Notes: a model not told the origin generated them from the letters alone. A DNA stretch of 62,345 bases from Candidatus Rifleibacteriota bacterium (GCA_012517355.1 JAAYVD010000167.1:1-62345); one strand, 5' to 3'; numbered from the stretch's first letter, positions 47,184 through 58,586 are shown. Numbers and translations: made by a program.

Positions 47184-48719
47184 TCAGGGCTCCTGGTGGA
47201 GTTCCTCGAACCGCCGCACCGCGTCCGCGTCCGGGCTCGCCCCCGCGGGGCGGACATCCAGCTGGAACGGCACGGTCGGCCACTTCTTCTCGTTGGCCGG
47301 CATCGACAGCGGGCCACGGTGGGCGATCACGACCAGCAGATCGTCATACCCCCCGGCGGGAACTTCCGCTTCGGTCTCGCCGGCGTTGTCGCGAAGGGTC
47401 ATCCAGGACACCTGCGGGGCCAGCTTCCCTTGCCGGTCGACGAACAACAGCCCGACGTCGAAGAAGTTGCGCCCCCGCTTGCCCTCGAACGACCGGCCGG
47501 CGAACGACACGCACACCGGCCGGGGGGTGGCGGGCAGCCGGAACCGGACCGCTCCCGCCGACCACATCTTCGTCCTTCCCTTCACCTTGCCCAATGGGGA
47601 GGGGAAGCTCCGCATCGGCTTGAGCGGGCTGTTCTTCGAGGCGGCCAGGCCCTTCGCGACGTGGGGGTCGAACCCCAGCGTTCCGGCGGGGCCCTCGAGG
47701 CTCGCCCCCAGGTGGAGGGCGGCGGCGAAGGTGCGGAAGACCTCGTTGAAGGTCAGGGGAACACCACCCTGCTGCAACGCCTCGGTGATGCCGCCGATGC
47801 TGGTGCGGCGGCTGGCGACCACCGCCCGCACGAGCCGCCGGCGGCCCGCCTCGTCGGTCGCCGCGGCCCGCACCAGGTGGTTCATGAACAGGTAGACGTT
47901 GCCGTAGTGCGACCATTCGACGGTGTCATCCCAGTCGATCAGGCACCGCTGCGGGTTCTTCAGGAAAAACTCGACGGTGAAGGGAAAGTGCCGGTACAGG
48001 CTCCCCGCATACATCGAGCAGGCCTCGTCCACCCAGGTGGCCTCGCGCGGGTCGTGGCTCCAGTGGATCATGTGCTGGAACTCGTGCGCCAGCAGGTCGG
48101 CCGTGAAGTCCGCCATGTCCTCCAGGCGGCTGATGGCCAGCACCACCATCTCGCGCTCGTTGCTGGTCGGGCATTTCTCCCGCGTGTATTCGTCCTCGGG
48201 GTCGAAGTACCCGTCACAACTGGCCAGCCCGTCGACCAGAAGCAGGGTGATCCGCGGGTCGCCGTCGATGCCGGGGGTCCATTCCGAACCGAACCACACG
48301 GTGCACAGCGGATACACCGACTCGTCGAACGCCTTTGCCACGGCCGTCACCTTGGCCCGGTCGACCTCCTGGCCCTTTTCGACATAGACGTAACACCGCC
48401 GGCCGATCAACCGCAACACCGCCGGAATCGGGGTCTTCGTGCCGGTATCATCCTTGTCGAGGAAGAAGGACTCCTCGTCGCCCACCTGCGGCGGCTTCCG
48501 GTCGGCTTCCTGCACCCCGCCCCGCTCGCGCCGCGCCACCTCGGCCCGGCTTTCGCGGGCAAACCGCTCGGCCAGCAGCCGCCCCTTCTCGCGCAGGCGG
48601 GAGGGGCCCGGCCGCAGGGTGGCGCCCTGCAGCATCCCGACGCCCACGAACGACCAGACCAGCACGAGAACCAGGGCGACACCCGGAGCCCGCCGGACCG
48701 AAGGATGGCGATCTTCCAT
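47184..48719 (-). CDS. Secreted zinc metallopeptidase (M30/immune-inhibitor-like)
   Basis: 511 residues. Signal peptide after a basic start (VALVLVLVWSFVGVGMLQGA). The catalytic region has DLLAHEFQHMIHW (HEFQH at 212-216) and WVDEACSMYAG (Glu232 as likely third ligand), with YVYVEKGQEVDRAKV and ITLLLVDGL before it, the layout of M30/hyicolysin-like peptidases. The C-terminal part has beta strands typical of a binding module (VCVSFAGRS...). ATG 48719 is the only in-frame ATG giving a normal signal peptide. It is divergent from a second secreted metallopeptidase gene. Confidence 0.85.
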   Translation of the reverse strand: MEDRHPSVRRAPGVALVLVLVWSFVGVGMLQGATLRPGPSRLREKGRLLAERFARESRAEVARRERGGVQEADRKPPQVGDEESFFLDKDDTGTKTPIPAVLRLIGRRCYVYVEKGQEVDRAKVTAVAKAFDESVYPLCTVWFGSEWTPGIDGDPRITLLLVDGLASCDGYFDPEDEYTREKCPTSNEREMVVLAISRLEDMADFTADLLAHEFQHMIHWSHDPREATWVDEACSMYAGSLYRHFPFTVEFFLKNPQRCLIDWDDTVEWSHYGNVYLFMNHLVRAAATDEAGRRRLVRAVVASRRTSIGGITEALQQGGVPLTFNEVFRTFAAALHLGASLEGPAGTLGFDPHVAKGLAASKNSPLKPMRSFPSPLGKVKGRTKMWSAGAVRFRLPATPRPVCVSFAGRSFEGKRGRNFFDVGLLFVDRQGKLAPQVSWMTLRDNAGETEAEVPAGGYDDLLVVIAHRGPLSMPANEKKWPTVPFQLDVRPAGASPDADAVRRFEELHQEP

Positions 48720-48848
48720 TGCCGACAAATTCCCCTTCCCTTGCGGAATGGTATGTAACGATTTTACTGAAAAAGCCTCCTCCCCGGAACCTCCCCTCTG
48801 CGACCAGTTGCAGGACTGAGGCGAAGTCATGGGTTACCGGGACGGTAA

Positions 48849-50806
<1,958 letters not shown>

Positions 50807-50847
50807 ACCAGGCCCTCCTCCCTCTCTGCCAGCCCTGCTCCAGATAC

Positions 50848-50920
50848 CCGACCGACACGATATCGGCCATACCCTTTTGCCGCCCACGGATGCCGGCGCG
50901 AAACGTCCGTTTCGCACCCC
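50848..50920 (-). repeat. 70-base palindromic repeat, copy A
   Basis: Core CGAAACGTCCGTTTCG at 50899-50914 (seven-base arms), flanks CCGACCGACACGATATCGG and CGCCCACGGATGCCGG. It lies between two convergent genes. Confidence 0.8.
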
Positions 50921-50950
50921 GCATCACCGCCGGCCGTCGAGGCCAGGCAA

Positions 50951-51694
50951 CTACAGGTTGAACCCACCGTCGATGCCGATCACCTGGCCGGTCAGGAACG
51001 TCACGTCGGGGGCCAGCAGGTGCGCGGCCAGCGCAGCGACCTCGGCGGGTTGCGCCAGGCGCCGCAACGCCACCCGCCGAAGAACCTCGTCCCCCGCCAG
51101 CGCCATGACGTCCTGCGTCATGCGCGATTCCACGGGCCCGGGGGCGATGGCGTTGACCAGCACCCCGCGCGGCGCCAGGTCGGCCGCCAGGCTGCGCACG
51201 AACCCTTCCAGGCCCGCCTTGGCCGCCGCATAGTTGGCCTGCCCCCGCCCCCCCTGCCGGCCGGCCACCGAGCTGACGAACAGCATCCGCCCGGCCTTGC
51301 GCTTGAAAAATCCTTTGCCGAACGCCCGCCCCACCCGGAACCCCCCGGTCAGGCCAACCTCGAGCACCCGCTGCCAGTCCTCGTCGGACATGCCCAGCAC
51401 CGGGTTGTCCCGGACGATTCCCGCATTGTAGACCAGGGCATCCACCGGGCCGCCGGCGGTCACCGCCGACACCAGCGACTGTACCGACTCTTCCCGGGTG
51501 ACGTCGGTGGTGACGCATGACAACGAGGCCCCGGCGGCGGGGAAGGCCTCGACCAGGCGCTCCGGATGCTCGTGCGCCGTCGCCGTCACCCGCGCCCCCT
51601 CGGCCAGGAACCGGGCCACCATCGCCCGCCCCAGGTCGCCCGAACCGCCCACCACCACGATCTGCTGCCCCGCCAACATGCCGAAAGCACTCAT
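50951..51694 (-). CDS. Short-chain dehydrogenase, 3-oxoacyl-ACP reductase (FabG)-like
   Basis: 247 residues of the classical SDR family. GGSGDLGRAMV is the cofactor-binding glycine motif, NAGI the central Asn motif, then VSSVAGRQGGRGQANYAAAKAG with catalytic Ser, Tyr155 and Lys159, and the end TFLTGQVIGIDGGFNL typical of FabG. It reduces 3-oxoacyl-ACP or a related ketone with NADPH. GGGAGG precedes ATG 51694. It stands alone, without other fatty acid genes, so the substrate is not certain. Confidence 0.9.
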   Translation of the reverse strand: MSAFGMLAGQQIVVVGGSGDLGRAMVARFLAEGARVTATAHEHPERLVEAFPAAGASLSCVTTDVTREESVQSLVSAVTAGGPVDALVYNAGIVRDNPVLGMSDEDWQRVLEVGLTGGFRVGRAFGKGFFKRKAGRMLFVSSVAGRQGGRGQANYAAAKAGLEGFVRSLAADLAPRGVLVNAIAPGPVESRMTQDVMALAGDEVLRRVALRRLAQPAEVAALAAHLLAPDVTFLTGQVIGIDGGFNL

Positions 51695-51867
51695 GCCACC
51701 ACCTCCCGCTCAGGTACGGAGAACCCGGCCCGTCTCTTTTCACGGGCCCGGCCCAGCCGTTTCCCCATGTCGGGCCCATTCTAGCCGTTCCCCCACCACG
51801 ATGCCACCTCCCGCCACGCCCCACCGCGCCGGCCCACCCCTCGCGAAGGGGCCAAGGGTACGACTCC

Positions 51868-51887
51868 GTACATTATGTATACTGTAC
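51868..51887. promoter_or_regulatory. Near-palindromic AT-rich element, possible operator or promoter
   Basis: GTACATTATGTATACTGTAC, with GTACA/TGTAC arms. Read on the minus strand it includes CATAAT and TATACA, usable as -10 elements toward the FabG-like gene. Confidence 0.35.
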
Positions 51888-52053
51888 CTTGCACGGAAAT
51901 GCTCCGCTGACCTTCTTCCAGGGCCGCCGGCACAGCCGCTTTCCCCGCCGCCCCGCGCCCCGGCCCGGAGGGTACCCCGGGCAAACGGCGCACAAGCCAC
52001 GGCGTTCATCCCGGAAAGGAAACTTCGTCCTTCTCCGGCCCTTCCAATCGATG

Positions 52054-52062
52054 TGCTATCAT
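52054..52062 (+). promoter_or_regulatory. Extended -10 promoter of the 52095 gene
   Basis: TGC followed by TATCAT (52057-52062), an extended -10 arrangement, 32 bases before the ATG. There is no convincing -35. Confidence 0.4.
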
Positions 52063-52094
52063 GGAAAAAACGCCCTCCCGGGAGGTATTTCCCC

Positions 52095-53822
52095 ATGGCT
52101 CGATGCTCCCGTTCCGCCCTGGTCCTCGTCATGATCCTCGCGACCGCCCTCGCCGCCGCCGCCGGCCAGGATGACCTGTCCCGCGTCATCCGCGACCGGG
52201 GCAGCCTGCCCGGCCTCACCGAAAGCATCCAGGGCGCCCTCGCCTACCTCGAGGACACGCAGGTCCGCAACCGCCCCGGCAAGGGCCCCCTGCTCTGCGA
52301 CAGCTCCGACGAAGGTGACGGGTGCAAGAACCAGTTGACCCTGAACCTTCCCTTCCGCGAGAACATCGGCCTGTCCGTCCCCCCCCTGCTGAAAGCCCGC
52401 AACCGCTCCGGGGAATGGGCCAGCCACGTGCACTTCCTTCCCAAGAAACTCGGCCTGAAGGGCCGCGACTTCTTCTCCGTCCAGGATTCCAACCTGTTCA
52501 TGACCTCCTTCATCGGGTATCCCCTCTTCCTGCTCGACGAATCCGCCTTCCGCGAGGAACACCGCATCATCGCTCCGATGCTGCGCCTCGCCATGAAGAA
52601 CGTCGAAAGCTTCCGCCGCGGCGACGCCTACAACTTCTGGGCCGAACTGCCCGGCGTCCGCGGCACCGTTCCCCGCACCGGGCCGTTCAATATCCCCGTC
52701 GAAATGATCGAGAAGCTGGGCGGGGCCTACCTCAACCCGAAATTCGCCCGCTTCTTCGCCATCCTCTCCCGCGGCCAGCAGGTGCCGCCCCCCTTCTGGA
52801 TCGAGGCCTGCCTCGACCCGAAGGGCAACCCCACGGGCGCCGACGCCCTGTTCAACATCCCCAACGACACCGACGACACCTCGACCGCCGTGGCCTTCCA
52901 GCATCTCTACCGGCTGCGGTTCCCCAACGACGGGGTCGCCCCCGACCGCGCCGCCCTGGCCGTCTTCCGGAACTTCCGTGACCTCCACCGCGACAAGGAG
53001 GACGGCCGCGACGCCTGGAAGGGCAAGAACACCGGCGCCTTCCTGACCTGGCTGAAGGACGAGAGCCGGCCCACCTTCGAGCGCGCCGAGATCGGCGTCA
53101 TCCCCCTCGCCGTCAACAACGTCGACGCCGTGGTCAACTCCAACGCCGCCTTCGCCCTCGCCCTCACCGGCATGCGCCACCTGCCCGGCTACCGCGACTG
53201 CCTGCGCCTGATCGCCGATGCCATCCACAAGCAGGCCTGGCCCCAGGCCGGCCTCTACTACCCCCAGTTCATGATCTTCCCCTACGCCGCCAGCCGCGCC
53301 TGGCGCGACGGCGGAGCCCGCGAAGGGGAGATGGGCGAAGCCATGGACAAGCTGCTGCTCGACCTGCTCGACATCCAGCAGGGCTGGGCGAAGCGGGAAC
53401 CCAAGCACCTGGGCGCCTTCCCCGGCGGCGAAGACCGCAGCGACCACCTGTCGACCGCCCTCGGCCTCACCACCCTGCTCAACCTCGGCCGGGAACGGGC
53501 CGTCCGCCTCGCCGTGGCCGACCGGTTCGACCGGGCCGTCACCGCCGCCGCCCGCTACCTGATCGCCGTGCGCCAGGACCGCGCCCCGATCAACCCCAGC
53601 ACCCGAGCCCGCTTCGCCGCCGGCTCGGGCAAGGTCGCGGTCTGGGATTCCGGCCTGTTCTTCTCCGCCAGCTTCTGGGATCTCGGCCACTGGCGCTCCC
53701 AGGCCTTCACCGTGGCCATGGCCCTGGAGGCCCTGACCAAGTATGCCATCGCCTACGACCTCGACGACACCCCCTTCGGCAGCCGCCGCCTGAAGCTCGT
53801 CCCGGCCGTGCCGGCCCGCTGA
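52095..53822 (+). CDS. Secreted protein of unknown function
   Basis: 575 residues. Signal peptide SALVLVMILATALAAAAG. The mature protein looks mostly helical with short repeats around SNAAFALALTGM, YPQFMIFPYAASRAW, LSTALGLTTLLNLGR and AFTVAMALEALTKYAIAY, a pattern reminiscent of alpha/alpha-barrel (terpenoid-cyclase-like) proteins; this is only an impression. Motifs with acidic residues (NDTDDTSTAVAFQHLYRL) could bind metal. GGGAGG precedes ATG 52095. It is followed 37 bases later by another unknown gene. Confidence 0.75.
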   Translation: MARCSRSALVLVMILATALAAAAGQDDLSRVIRDRGSLPGLTESIQGALAYLEDTQVRNRPGKGPLLCDSSDEGDGCKNQLTLNLPFRENIGLSVPPLLKARNRSGEWASHVHFLPKKLGLKGRDFFSVQDSNLFMTSFIGYPLFLLDESAFREEHRIIAPMLRLAMKNVESFRRGDAYNFWAELPGVRGTVPRTGPFNIPVEMIEKLGGAYLNPKFARFFAILSRGQQVPPPFWIEACLDPKGNPTGADALFNIPNDTDDTSTAVAFQHLYRLRFPNDGVAPDRAALAVFRNFRDLHRDKEDGRDAWKGKNTGAFLTWLKDESRPTFERAEIGVIPLAVNNVDAVVNSNAAFALALTGMRHLPGYRDCLRLIADAIHKQAWPQAGLYYPQFMIFPYAASRAWRDGGAREGEMGEAMDKLLLDLLDIQQGWAKREPKHLGAFPGGEDRSDHLSTALGLTTLLNLGRERAVRLAVADRFDRAVTAAARYLIAVRQDRAPINPSTRARFAAGSGKVAVWDSGLFFSASFWDLGHWRSQAFTVAMALEALTKYAIAYDLDDTPFGSRRLKLVPAVPAR

Positions 53823-53859
53823 GGGACCGGGTTTCCCACCCTTCCGCCTGGAGTTGGCC

Positions 53860-54540
53860 ATGCTGGAAGCGTTGTTGCCGGTGTTCGTGCTCGTGGGGAT
53901 CGTCGCCCTGGTGTTCGCCCTCCTGCACCTGGCCCAGGCCTCTTCGAAAAAGCGGATCGAAGACTGGAAACAGGCAGCCGGTTCCCTGGGGCTGTCCTGG
54001 AAAGGCACCGACGAGAAGCTGGCCGAGCGGTTTCCCGGGTTCTACCTGTTCAAATGGGGCGACCGCCGCCGGGCCGACAACTGCCTGACCGGCACGCGTG
54101 ACGGCGTCCAGATCACGGTCGCTGATTACTCCTACACGGCCGGCACCGGCAAACAGCGCTCCACCACCGGCCAGTCGATCTGCCTCCTGACCGCCCCGGA
54201 CCTGGACCTGCCCCCCTTCCTCCTGCGCAAGGAATTCAAGCTGCTCGACGCCATCGGCAAGGCGATCGGGGGCAAAGACATAAACTTCCCTGACGACAAG
54301 GAGTTCTCGGATGCCTTCGTCCTCCAGGCCGAGGACGAGGCCGCCGTGCGACGGTTGTTCACGCGCCCCGTGCGGCGGGCCTTCCTGACCTTCAAGGGGA
54401 CGAACGTCCTCTACGAAGCACGCGGCCCGACCATGCTCTTCCACCGGCACGACCACGTCGGGGCAGACGACCTCAGGAAGATGGTCCACGACGGCTTCGA
54501 CATCCTGGCCGCCCTCCGGGAGAGCCGGAAGGACGCCTGA
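53860..54540 (+). CDS. Membrane-anchored hypothetical protein
   Basis: 226 residues. One N-terminal membrane helix (LLPVFVLVGIVALVFALLHLA) and a cytoplasmic or periplasmic domain with FPGFYLFKWGDRRRADNCLTG, VADYSYTAGTGKQ and PPFLLRKEFKLLDAIG. This order (aligned Asp-Tyr-x-Tyr, then Pro-Phe-Leu-Leu-Arg) is seen in a widespread uncharacterised family. ATG 53860 has GGAG six bases upstream; the TTG at 53854 does not. Function unknown. Confidence 0.75.
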   Translation: MLEALLPVFVLVGIVALVFALLHLAQASSKKRIEDWKQAAGSLGLSWKGTDEKLAERFPGFYLFKWGDRRRADNCLTGTRDGVQITVADYSYTAGTGKQRSTTGQSICLLTAPDLDLPPFLLRKEFKLLDAIGKAIGGKDINFPDDKEFSDAFVLQAEDEAAVRRLFTRPVRRAFLTFKGTNVLYEARGPTMLFHRHDHVGADDLRKMVHDGFDILAALRESRKDA

Positions 54541-54590
54541 CCCCACTCGCGCCACCACCGGTCGACCCCCGGCCACCCCCGCGCCCGCCT

Positions 54591-56456
54591 TCAGGAGCGG
54601 GAGGCATCCTCCCCGCGCGGGAGGTCCCCCGGCCTGGCCAGGAGGGTGTGGATGCCGATCAGCAGTGCGGCGGGAAGGGCGTAGGCGACGGTGAAGCTCC
54701 AACCGGCGCCCAGCATCCAGAGGGCGAGGACGGCCGCGGGCACCAGCGGCAGGATCTGCAGCCCCTGCGTCTTGGCATGGTACACCGGGTGGATGCCGAA
54801 CCCGGCCGCCGTGATGACCGTCGTGTCGGAATAGGGGATCATCAGCCCCCCCGCGATGGAGCCCGAGATGACCGCTCCCGCCACGAGGGGCAGGAGGGCC
54901 TCCCCGCCCGTGGCCATGGCCATCTGGAACCCGATCGGCATCACGATGGCCATCGAGCTCCAGCTGAACCCGGTCGCCACCGTGATCGCGAACGAGACCA
55001 GCAGCGTCGCGACCGGAATCGCGGGGGGGGAAAGCCGCTCGCCGAGCAGCGAGGTCAGCCAGGGGCCCGTCCCCAGGTCGGTCGACACCGCCGCCAGCCC
55101 CTTGGCCAGCAGGATGACCAGCGAGGTCGCCACCATCGCCCACACCCCCTTGCCCAGCCCCGCCCCGATCTCGCGCCAGGTCAGCAGGCCGTCCCGGCGC
55201 ACCAGCCAGAGACCGGCCGCCAGCGCGATGACCACCGCGGCCAGCAGGATGCGCACCGTGGGAAGGTCGGAACAGACCGAGACGATCGTCAGCCCCGTGT
55301 CCCAAGAGGCGACCGCGTTCCGGACCGCGAAGCCGACCAGCCCCGCGACCGCGACGACGACCAGCCCCCCTAACGGCACGAGCATGTGCCGCAGACCCAC
55401 CGCCCCCCTCGCGGAACCTGGCCCGCCGCCGAGGGAAACGCTTCCTTCCTCCGGCCCACCCCCGCGGGAGGAGCTTCCTTCCCCCGGCCCACCCCCGCGG
55501 GAGGAGCTTCCTTCCTCCGGCCGGTCGGTCCCGGAAAGGTGCGCCGTCCCCCGCTGTTCCTCGGGGGAAGCGGTCACCCCCGCGCTTTTCAGGTTCCGCA
55601 CGACCCGATCGGAACCTGGAGAGACCCTGACATCGTCGGGGGCGGCCGTCGGTTTCCCGGAAGCCATGACCTCAGCCAAGGCCCCGACGCTGGCAGGGGC
55701 CGGATTTGTGGGCGGACCGACGGGGGTCGCCGGGCCGGCCGACCTTTCCGACGGTCCCGCCCGGGCGGCGGCACCGACCCCGTCGTCGAGCCGGGCCCCG
55801 ATCCAGCGCCCTGTCCAGGCCGTCACCCCGGCCAACAGCAGGCCCAGGAAGGTCATCACGTGGTAGGGAACGGCGGCCAGGAACAGCGCCGACGAGCCGG
55901 CCTTCACCCCCAGCGGTTCGGCCGCGCCCGCCAGCAGCGAAGCCTCGAACCCGGCCCAGGTCGACAGCAGCACGACCGACACGATCGTGGCCGTCTGGTC
56001 GGTCAGGTAGGCCAGCAGCGCCGGCGAGAGGCGGTGGGCGCGGCCCATCGTCCGCATCGACGCCCCGCACACCAGCACGTTGGCGTAATCGTCGAAGAAG
56101 ACGCACAGGCTGAGCAGGAAGGTCGCCACCCGGGCCCGCCGCGGCGAGTCCAGCCACCCCGCGATGGCCGCCGCGAACCGCTCGTAGGCCCCGCTGCGGG
56201 CCACCACCTCGAGCAACCCGCCGACCAGCAGGATGAACAACGCGATCTCGAGCCGCTCCCGGTCGGCAAACGACAGGACGAGATACCCGAGGCTGCGCGA
56301 ACCACCCGCCCAGAACACCCCGCCCGCCACCGTGAAGGCCCCGGCCACGATGCCCAGAAACAGCGCCAGCGCCACCCGGTGCGTGGCGACGGCCACCACG
56401 ATGGTCACCAGCGCCGGCACCAGCGACCACCCCCCGAACAGGCCTGCCCCGCTCAT
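54591..56456 (-). CDS. NhaC-family Na+/H+ antiporter-like transporter with low-complexity insert
   Basis: 621 residues, about 11 membrane helices in two halves. Evidence: SLVPALVTIVVAVATHRVALALFLGIVAGA, LSLCVFFDDYANVLVCGASMRTM, LTDQTATIVSVVLLSTW, and the second-half ITVATGFSWSSMAIVMPI and GSIAGGLMIPYSDTTVI. This matches NhaC/arginine-ornithine type carriers, exchanging sodium for protons or similar. The loop between the halves (about residues 220-345) is a Gly/Ser/Pro/Glu-rich insert with tandem 11-residue repeats (EEGSSSRGGGP). It is 13 bases downstream of the decarboxylase gene, so an amino acid or amine exchange role is worth considering. Confidence 0.82.
   Translation of the reverse strand: MSGAGLFGGWSLVPALVTIVVAVATHRVALALFLGIVAGAFTVAGGVFWAGGSRSLGYLVLSFADRERLEIALFILLVGGLLEVVARSGAYERFAAAIAGWLDSPRRARVATFLLSLCVFFDDYANVLVCGASMRTMGRAHRLSPALLAYLTDQTATIVSVVLLSTWAGFEASLLAGAAEPLGVKAGSSALFLAAVPYHVMTFLGLLLAGVTAWTGRWIGARLDDGVGAAARAGPSERSAGPATPVGPPTNPAPASVGALAEVMASGKPTAAPDDVRVSPGSDRVVRNLKSAGVTASPEEQRGTAHLSGTDRPEEGSSSRGGGPGEGSSSRGGGPEEGSVSLGGGPGSARGAVGLRHMLVPLGGLVVVAVAGLVGFAVRNAVASWDTGLTIVSVCSDLPTVRILLAAVVIALAAGLWLVRRDGLLTWREIGAGLGKGVWAMVATSLVILLAKGLAAVSTDLGTGPWLTSLLGERLSPPAIPVATLLVSFAITVATGFSWSSMAIVMPIGFQMAMATGGEALLPLVAGAVISGSIAGGLMIPYSDTTVITAAGFGIHPVYHAKTQGLQILPLVPAAVLALWMLGAGWSFTVAYALPAALLIGIHTLLARPGDLPRGEDASRS
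55435..55520 (-). repeat. 33-base tandem repeat in the antiporter loop
   Basis: The CCGGCCC-CGCGGGAGGAGCTTCC unit recurs with a 33-base period (for example at 55451 and 55484), encoding 11 residues on the minus strand. The third, left-hand copy is diverged. Confidence 0.75.
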
Positions 56457-56469
56457 GAGCCCCTTCCCC

Positions 56470-58416
56470 TCAGCCCGTGCGGTTGTCCTTGATCTCGAAC
56501 CCGCGACGGACGAGGCTGGCCTCCTCCTCCACGGTCATCACCTTGACCAACCCCTCGTTCAACCCGTGGATCTCGACGTGGTGATCGCGGTACATCTGCA
56601 GGGCCGCGACGATCTCCTCGGTGATCACCTGCCCAGGCACCAGCAGCGGGATACCCGGCGGGTACGGCGTGACCATCCCCGTCGAGACCCGCCCCGCCCC
56701 CGCCCGCAGCGGCACCGGTTCCCCGTCGCAGTAGAAGGCATACCGCGGCTTGAACCGGATCGGCGACAGGCTCAGCCGGAAATCCTTCAACACCCCGTTG
56801 GCCGGCTGGTCGGCCAGGTTGCCGCACAGGCTCTCGATGTTCGCCAGCGCCAGATACAGACGGTTGAGCTTCGAGTAGGTGGCGCCGATGGTGATCAGCA
56901 CGGTCAGCGTGTTGAAGGTCGACTTCTCGATCTGGATGTTGTGCTTGCCCAACAACAGCCGCTCGACCTCCCGGCTGCTCAGGCCGCTCTTCGTCACGTC
57001 GATGGTGAGCTTGGTGGGGTCGAGCCGCACCTTGTCGATCCCGTTGCGCAGCTCGTCGGAGATCAGGTCGTCCAGGTCGAGCACCCGGAACTTCTCGAGC
57101 GAGTTGATCGCCTCGCGCAGCGACCTCGCCAACTCCAGCGTGCGCGCCAGCAGGCCGTATCCTTCCATCGCCATCTGTTTGCGGGCCGCGTCCAGTGACG
57201 CGATCATCGGATACTGCGGCGAGGTCGAGGTGTGCATGTTGAAGTTTTCCCAGAAGAAATCCTGGATCTTCTCGAAGTCGGGATCATTGACGTGGATCAT
57301 CGAGGCCTGGCTGAAGGCGCTCATCGTCTTGTGGGTCGATTGCGTGGCGTAGTCGGCCCCCGCCTCCATGGCACAGGGGTAGAACTCCGGGTGGAACCGC
57401 GCATAACCGTACCACGCCTCATCGACGATCACCTTGATGCCGCGCTGGTGGGCCTCCTGCACGATGTGGGCGATGTCGTAGGTCAGCCCGTCGTAGGTGC
57501 AGTTGGTCAGGATCAGCGCCTTCACCGGCTTGCGCGCCGCCAGGGCCCCGTCCATCGCCTCGAAGATGCGCTTCTTCGGAACCGGCCCGAAAATGCCGTA
57601 GACGTTGTTGACCGACGGCATCAGGTAGATCGGCTCCGCCCCGGCCAGCACCACGCCGTGGTGGACCGACTTGTGACAGTTGCGGTCGAGCAGGATCGCG
57701 TCGCCCGGCTTCAACAGCGTCTGCAGCAGGATCTTGTTCGAGGTCGAGGTGCCGTTCGTCGAAAAGAAGGTGTAGCGGGCGCTGAAGGCCCGCGCGGCCA
57801 GCTCCTCGGCCTCCTTGATGATGCCGGTCGGATGCAGCAGGGAATCGAGCATCGGCACCGACACCGAGACGTCCGACCGGAAGAGGTTGGGCCCGAAGAA
57901 GTCGTAGTAGTCCTTCACCCACGGCGAACTCTTGATCGAGAAGCCCGAGGCATGCCCCGGCGTATGCCAGGAATCCTTGGCCTTGTTGGCGTATTCGACC
58001 AGCTTCTCGAAGAACGGCGCCCGGTTCTTGCTGTTGGTCACCTCGTTGCGCACCTTGCGGACCACGTCGTCCCAGTCGCGGTCGCCCTTGTAGAAATACC
58101 CGTTGAGCAGGCCCCCGGTGGTGACGTTGGGCGCGTATTTCTCGTCGGTCAGCAGGAAGATGTTGACCTCATACCGCAGCTTCAAAAACGCCCGGATCAT
58201 CTCGGACCCTTCCAGCCGGCCGGAGCCCGCCTCGGTGTTGAACGGCAGTTCCCATTCGGTGAGGACGACATGGATCGCCCCGTCCTCGCGCAGGTGGGAA
58301 CAGGCCTCGTCGAAGGTGGTGGCCCCCACGATGTTCAGGCCCCGCTGGCCCAGTTCACGGCTGGAAATGTCGAGCGAAACCGGGTTCGGATCGAGCAGGA
58401 GGATCTTGTATTTCAT
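56470..58416 (-). CDS. Orn/Lys/Arg decarboxylase, PLP-dependent, with receiver-like N-terminal domain
   Basis: 648 residues. An N-terminal wing/receiver-like domain (YKILLLDPNPVSLDISS, residues 1-125) is followed by the fold-type I PLP domain: HTPGHASGF, FSTNGTSTSNKILLQTLL, DRNCHKSVHHG, VDEAWYGYARFHP and PLP lysine K363 in QSTHKTMSAFSQASMIH. The C-terminal part ends with TPYPPGIPLLVPGQ. Lys/Arg/Orn preference cannot be set from motifs alone; the size is shorter than E. coli AdiA/CadA (about 715-755). It yields a polyamine or its precursor and consumes protons. ATG 58416 has GGAG upstream. Confidence 0.92.
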   Translation of the reverse strand: MKYKILLLDPNPVSLDISSRELGQRGLNIVGATTFDEACSHLREDGAIHVVLTEWELPFNTEAGSGRLEGSEMIRAFLKLRYEVNIFLLTDEKYAPNVTTGGLLNGYFYKGDRDWDDVVRKVRNEVTNSKNRAPFFEKLVEYANKAKDSWHTPGHASGFSIKSSPWVKDYYDFFGPNLFRSDVSVSVPMLDSLLHPTGIIKEAEELAARAFSARYTFFSTNGTSTSNKILLQTLLKPGDAILLDRNCHKSVHHGVVLAGAEPIYLMPSVNNVYGIFGPVPKKRIFEAMDGALAARKPVKALILTNCTYDGLTYDIAHIVQEAHQRGIKVIVDEAWYGYARFHPEFYPCAMEAGADYATQSTHKTMSAFSQASMIHVNDPDFEKIQDFFWENFNMHTSTSPQYPMIASLDAARKQMAMEGYGLLARTLELARSLREAINSLEKFRVLDLDDLISDELRNGIDKVRLDPTKLTIDVTKSGLSSREVERLLLGKHNIQIEKSTFNTLTVLITIGATYSKLNRLYLALANIESLCGNLADQPANGVLKDFRLSLSPIRFKPRYAFYCDGEPVPLRAGAGRVSTGMVTPYPPGIPLLVPGQVITEEIVAALQMYRDHHVEIHGLNEGLVKVMTVEEEASLVRRGFEIKDNRTG

Positions 58417-58474
58417 GGTGTGACTCCGGTGGTGTGATGCTGCCCCGACGCCCCCGCGCGTCGCGGAAACGCCC

Positions 58475-58504
58475 ATCATACCACGAAACCACCCTTCCTG
58501 CGAA
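58475..58504 (-). promoter_or_regulatory. Promoter of the decarboxylase gene
   Basis: Minus strand: TTCGCA (58504-58499), 18-base spacer, TATGAT (58480-58475). The leader to ATG 58416 would be about 50 bases. Confidence 0.45.
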
Positions 58505-58586
58505 GACCTCGAAAACGCCGTCACCCCTCAACCCCACGCCCCGGAATGTCGATGGTTGTCCAAGAGATCATCCGGAGGCGAACCAC

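Larger units (their letters stand above)
51695..52094. other. 400-base divergent intergenic region
   Basis: It holds an AT-rich inverted repeat at 51868-51887 (GTACATTATGTATACTGTAC) inside an outer TCCGT/ACGGA pair, which may be part of the fabG promoter, and an extended -10 (TGCTATCAT, 52054-52062) for the 52095 gene. No gene is seen. Confidence 0.45.

Noticed and set aside
55435-55520. CRISPR-like array in the antiporter gene
   Set aside because: 33-base units are contiguous without spacers and are in frame with the membrane protein.
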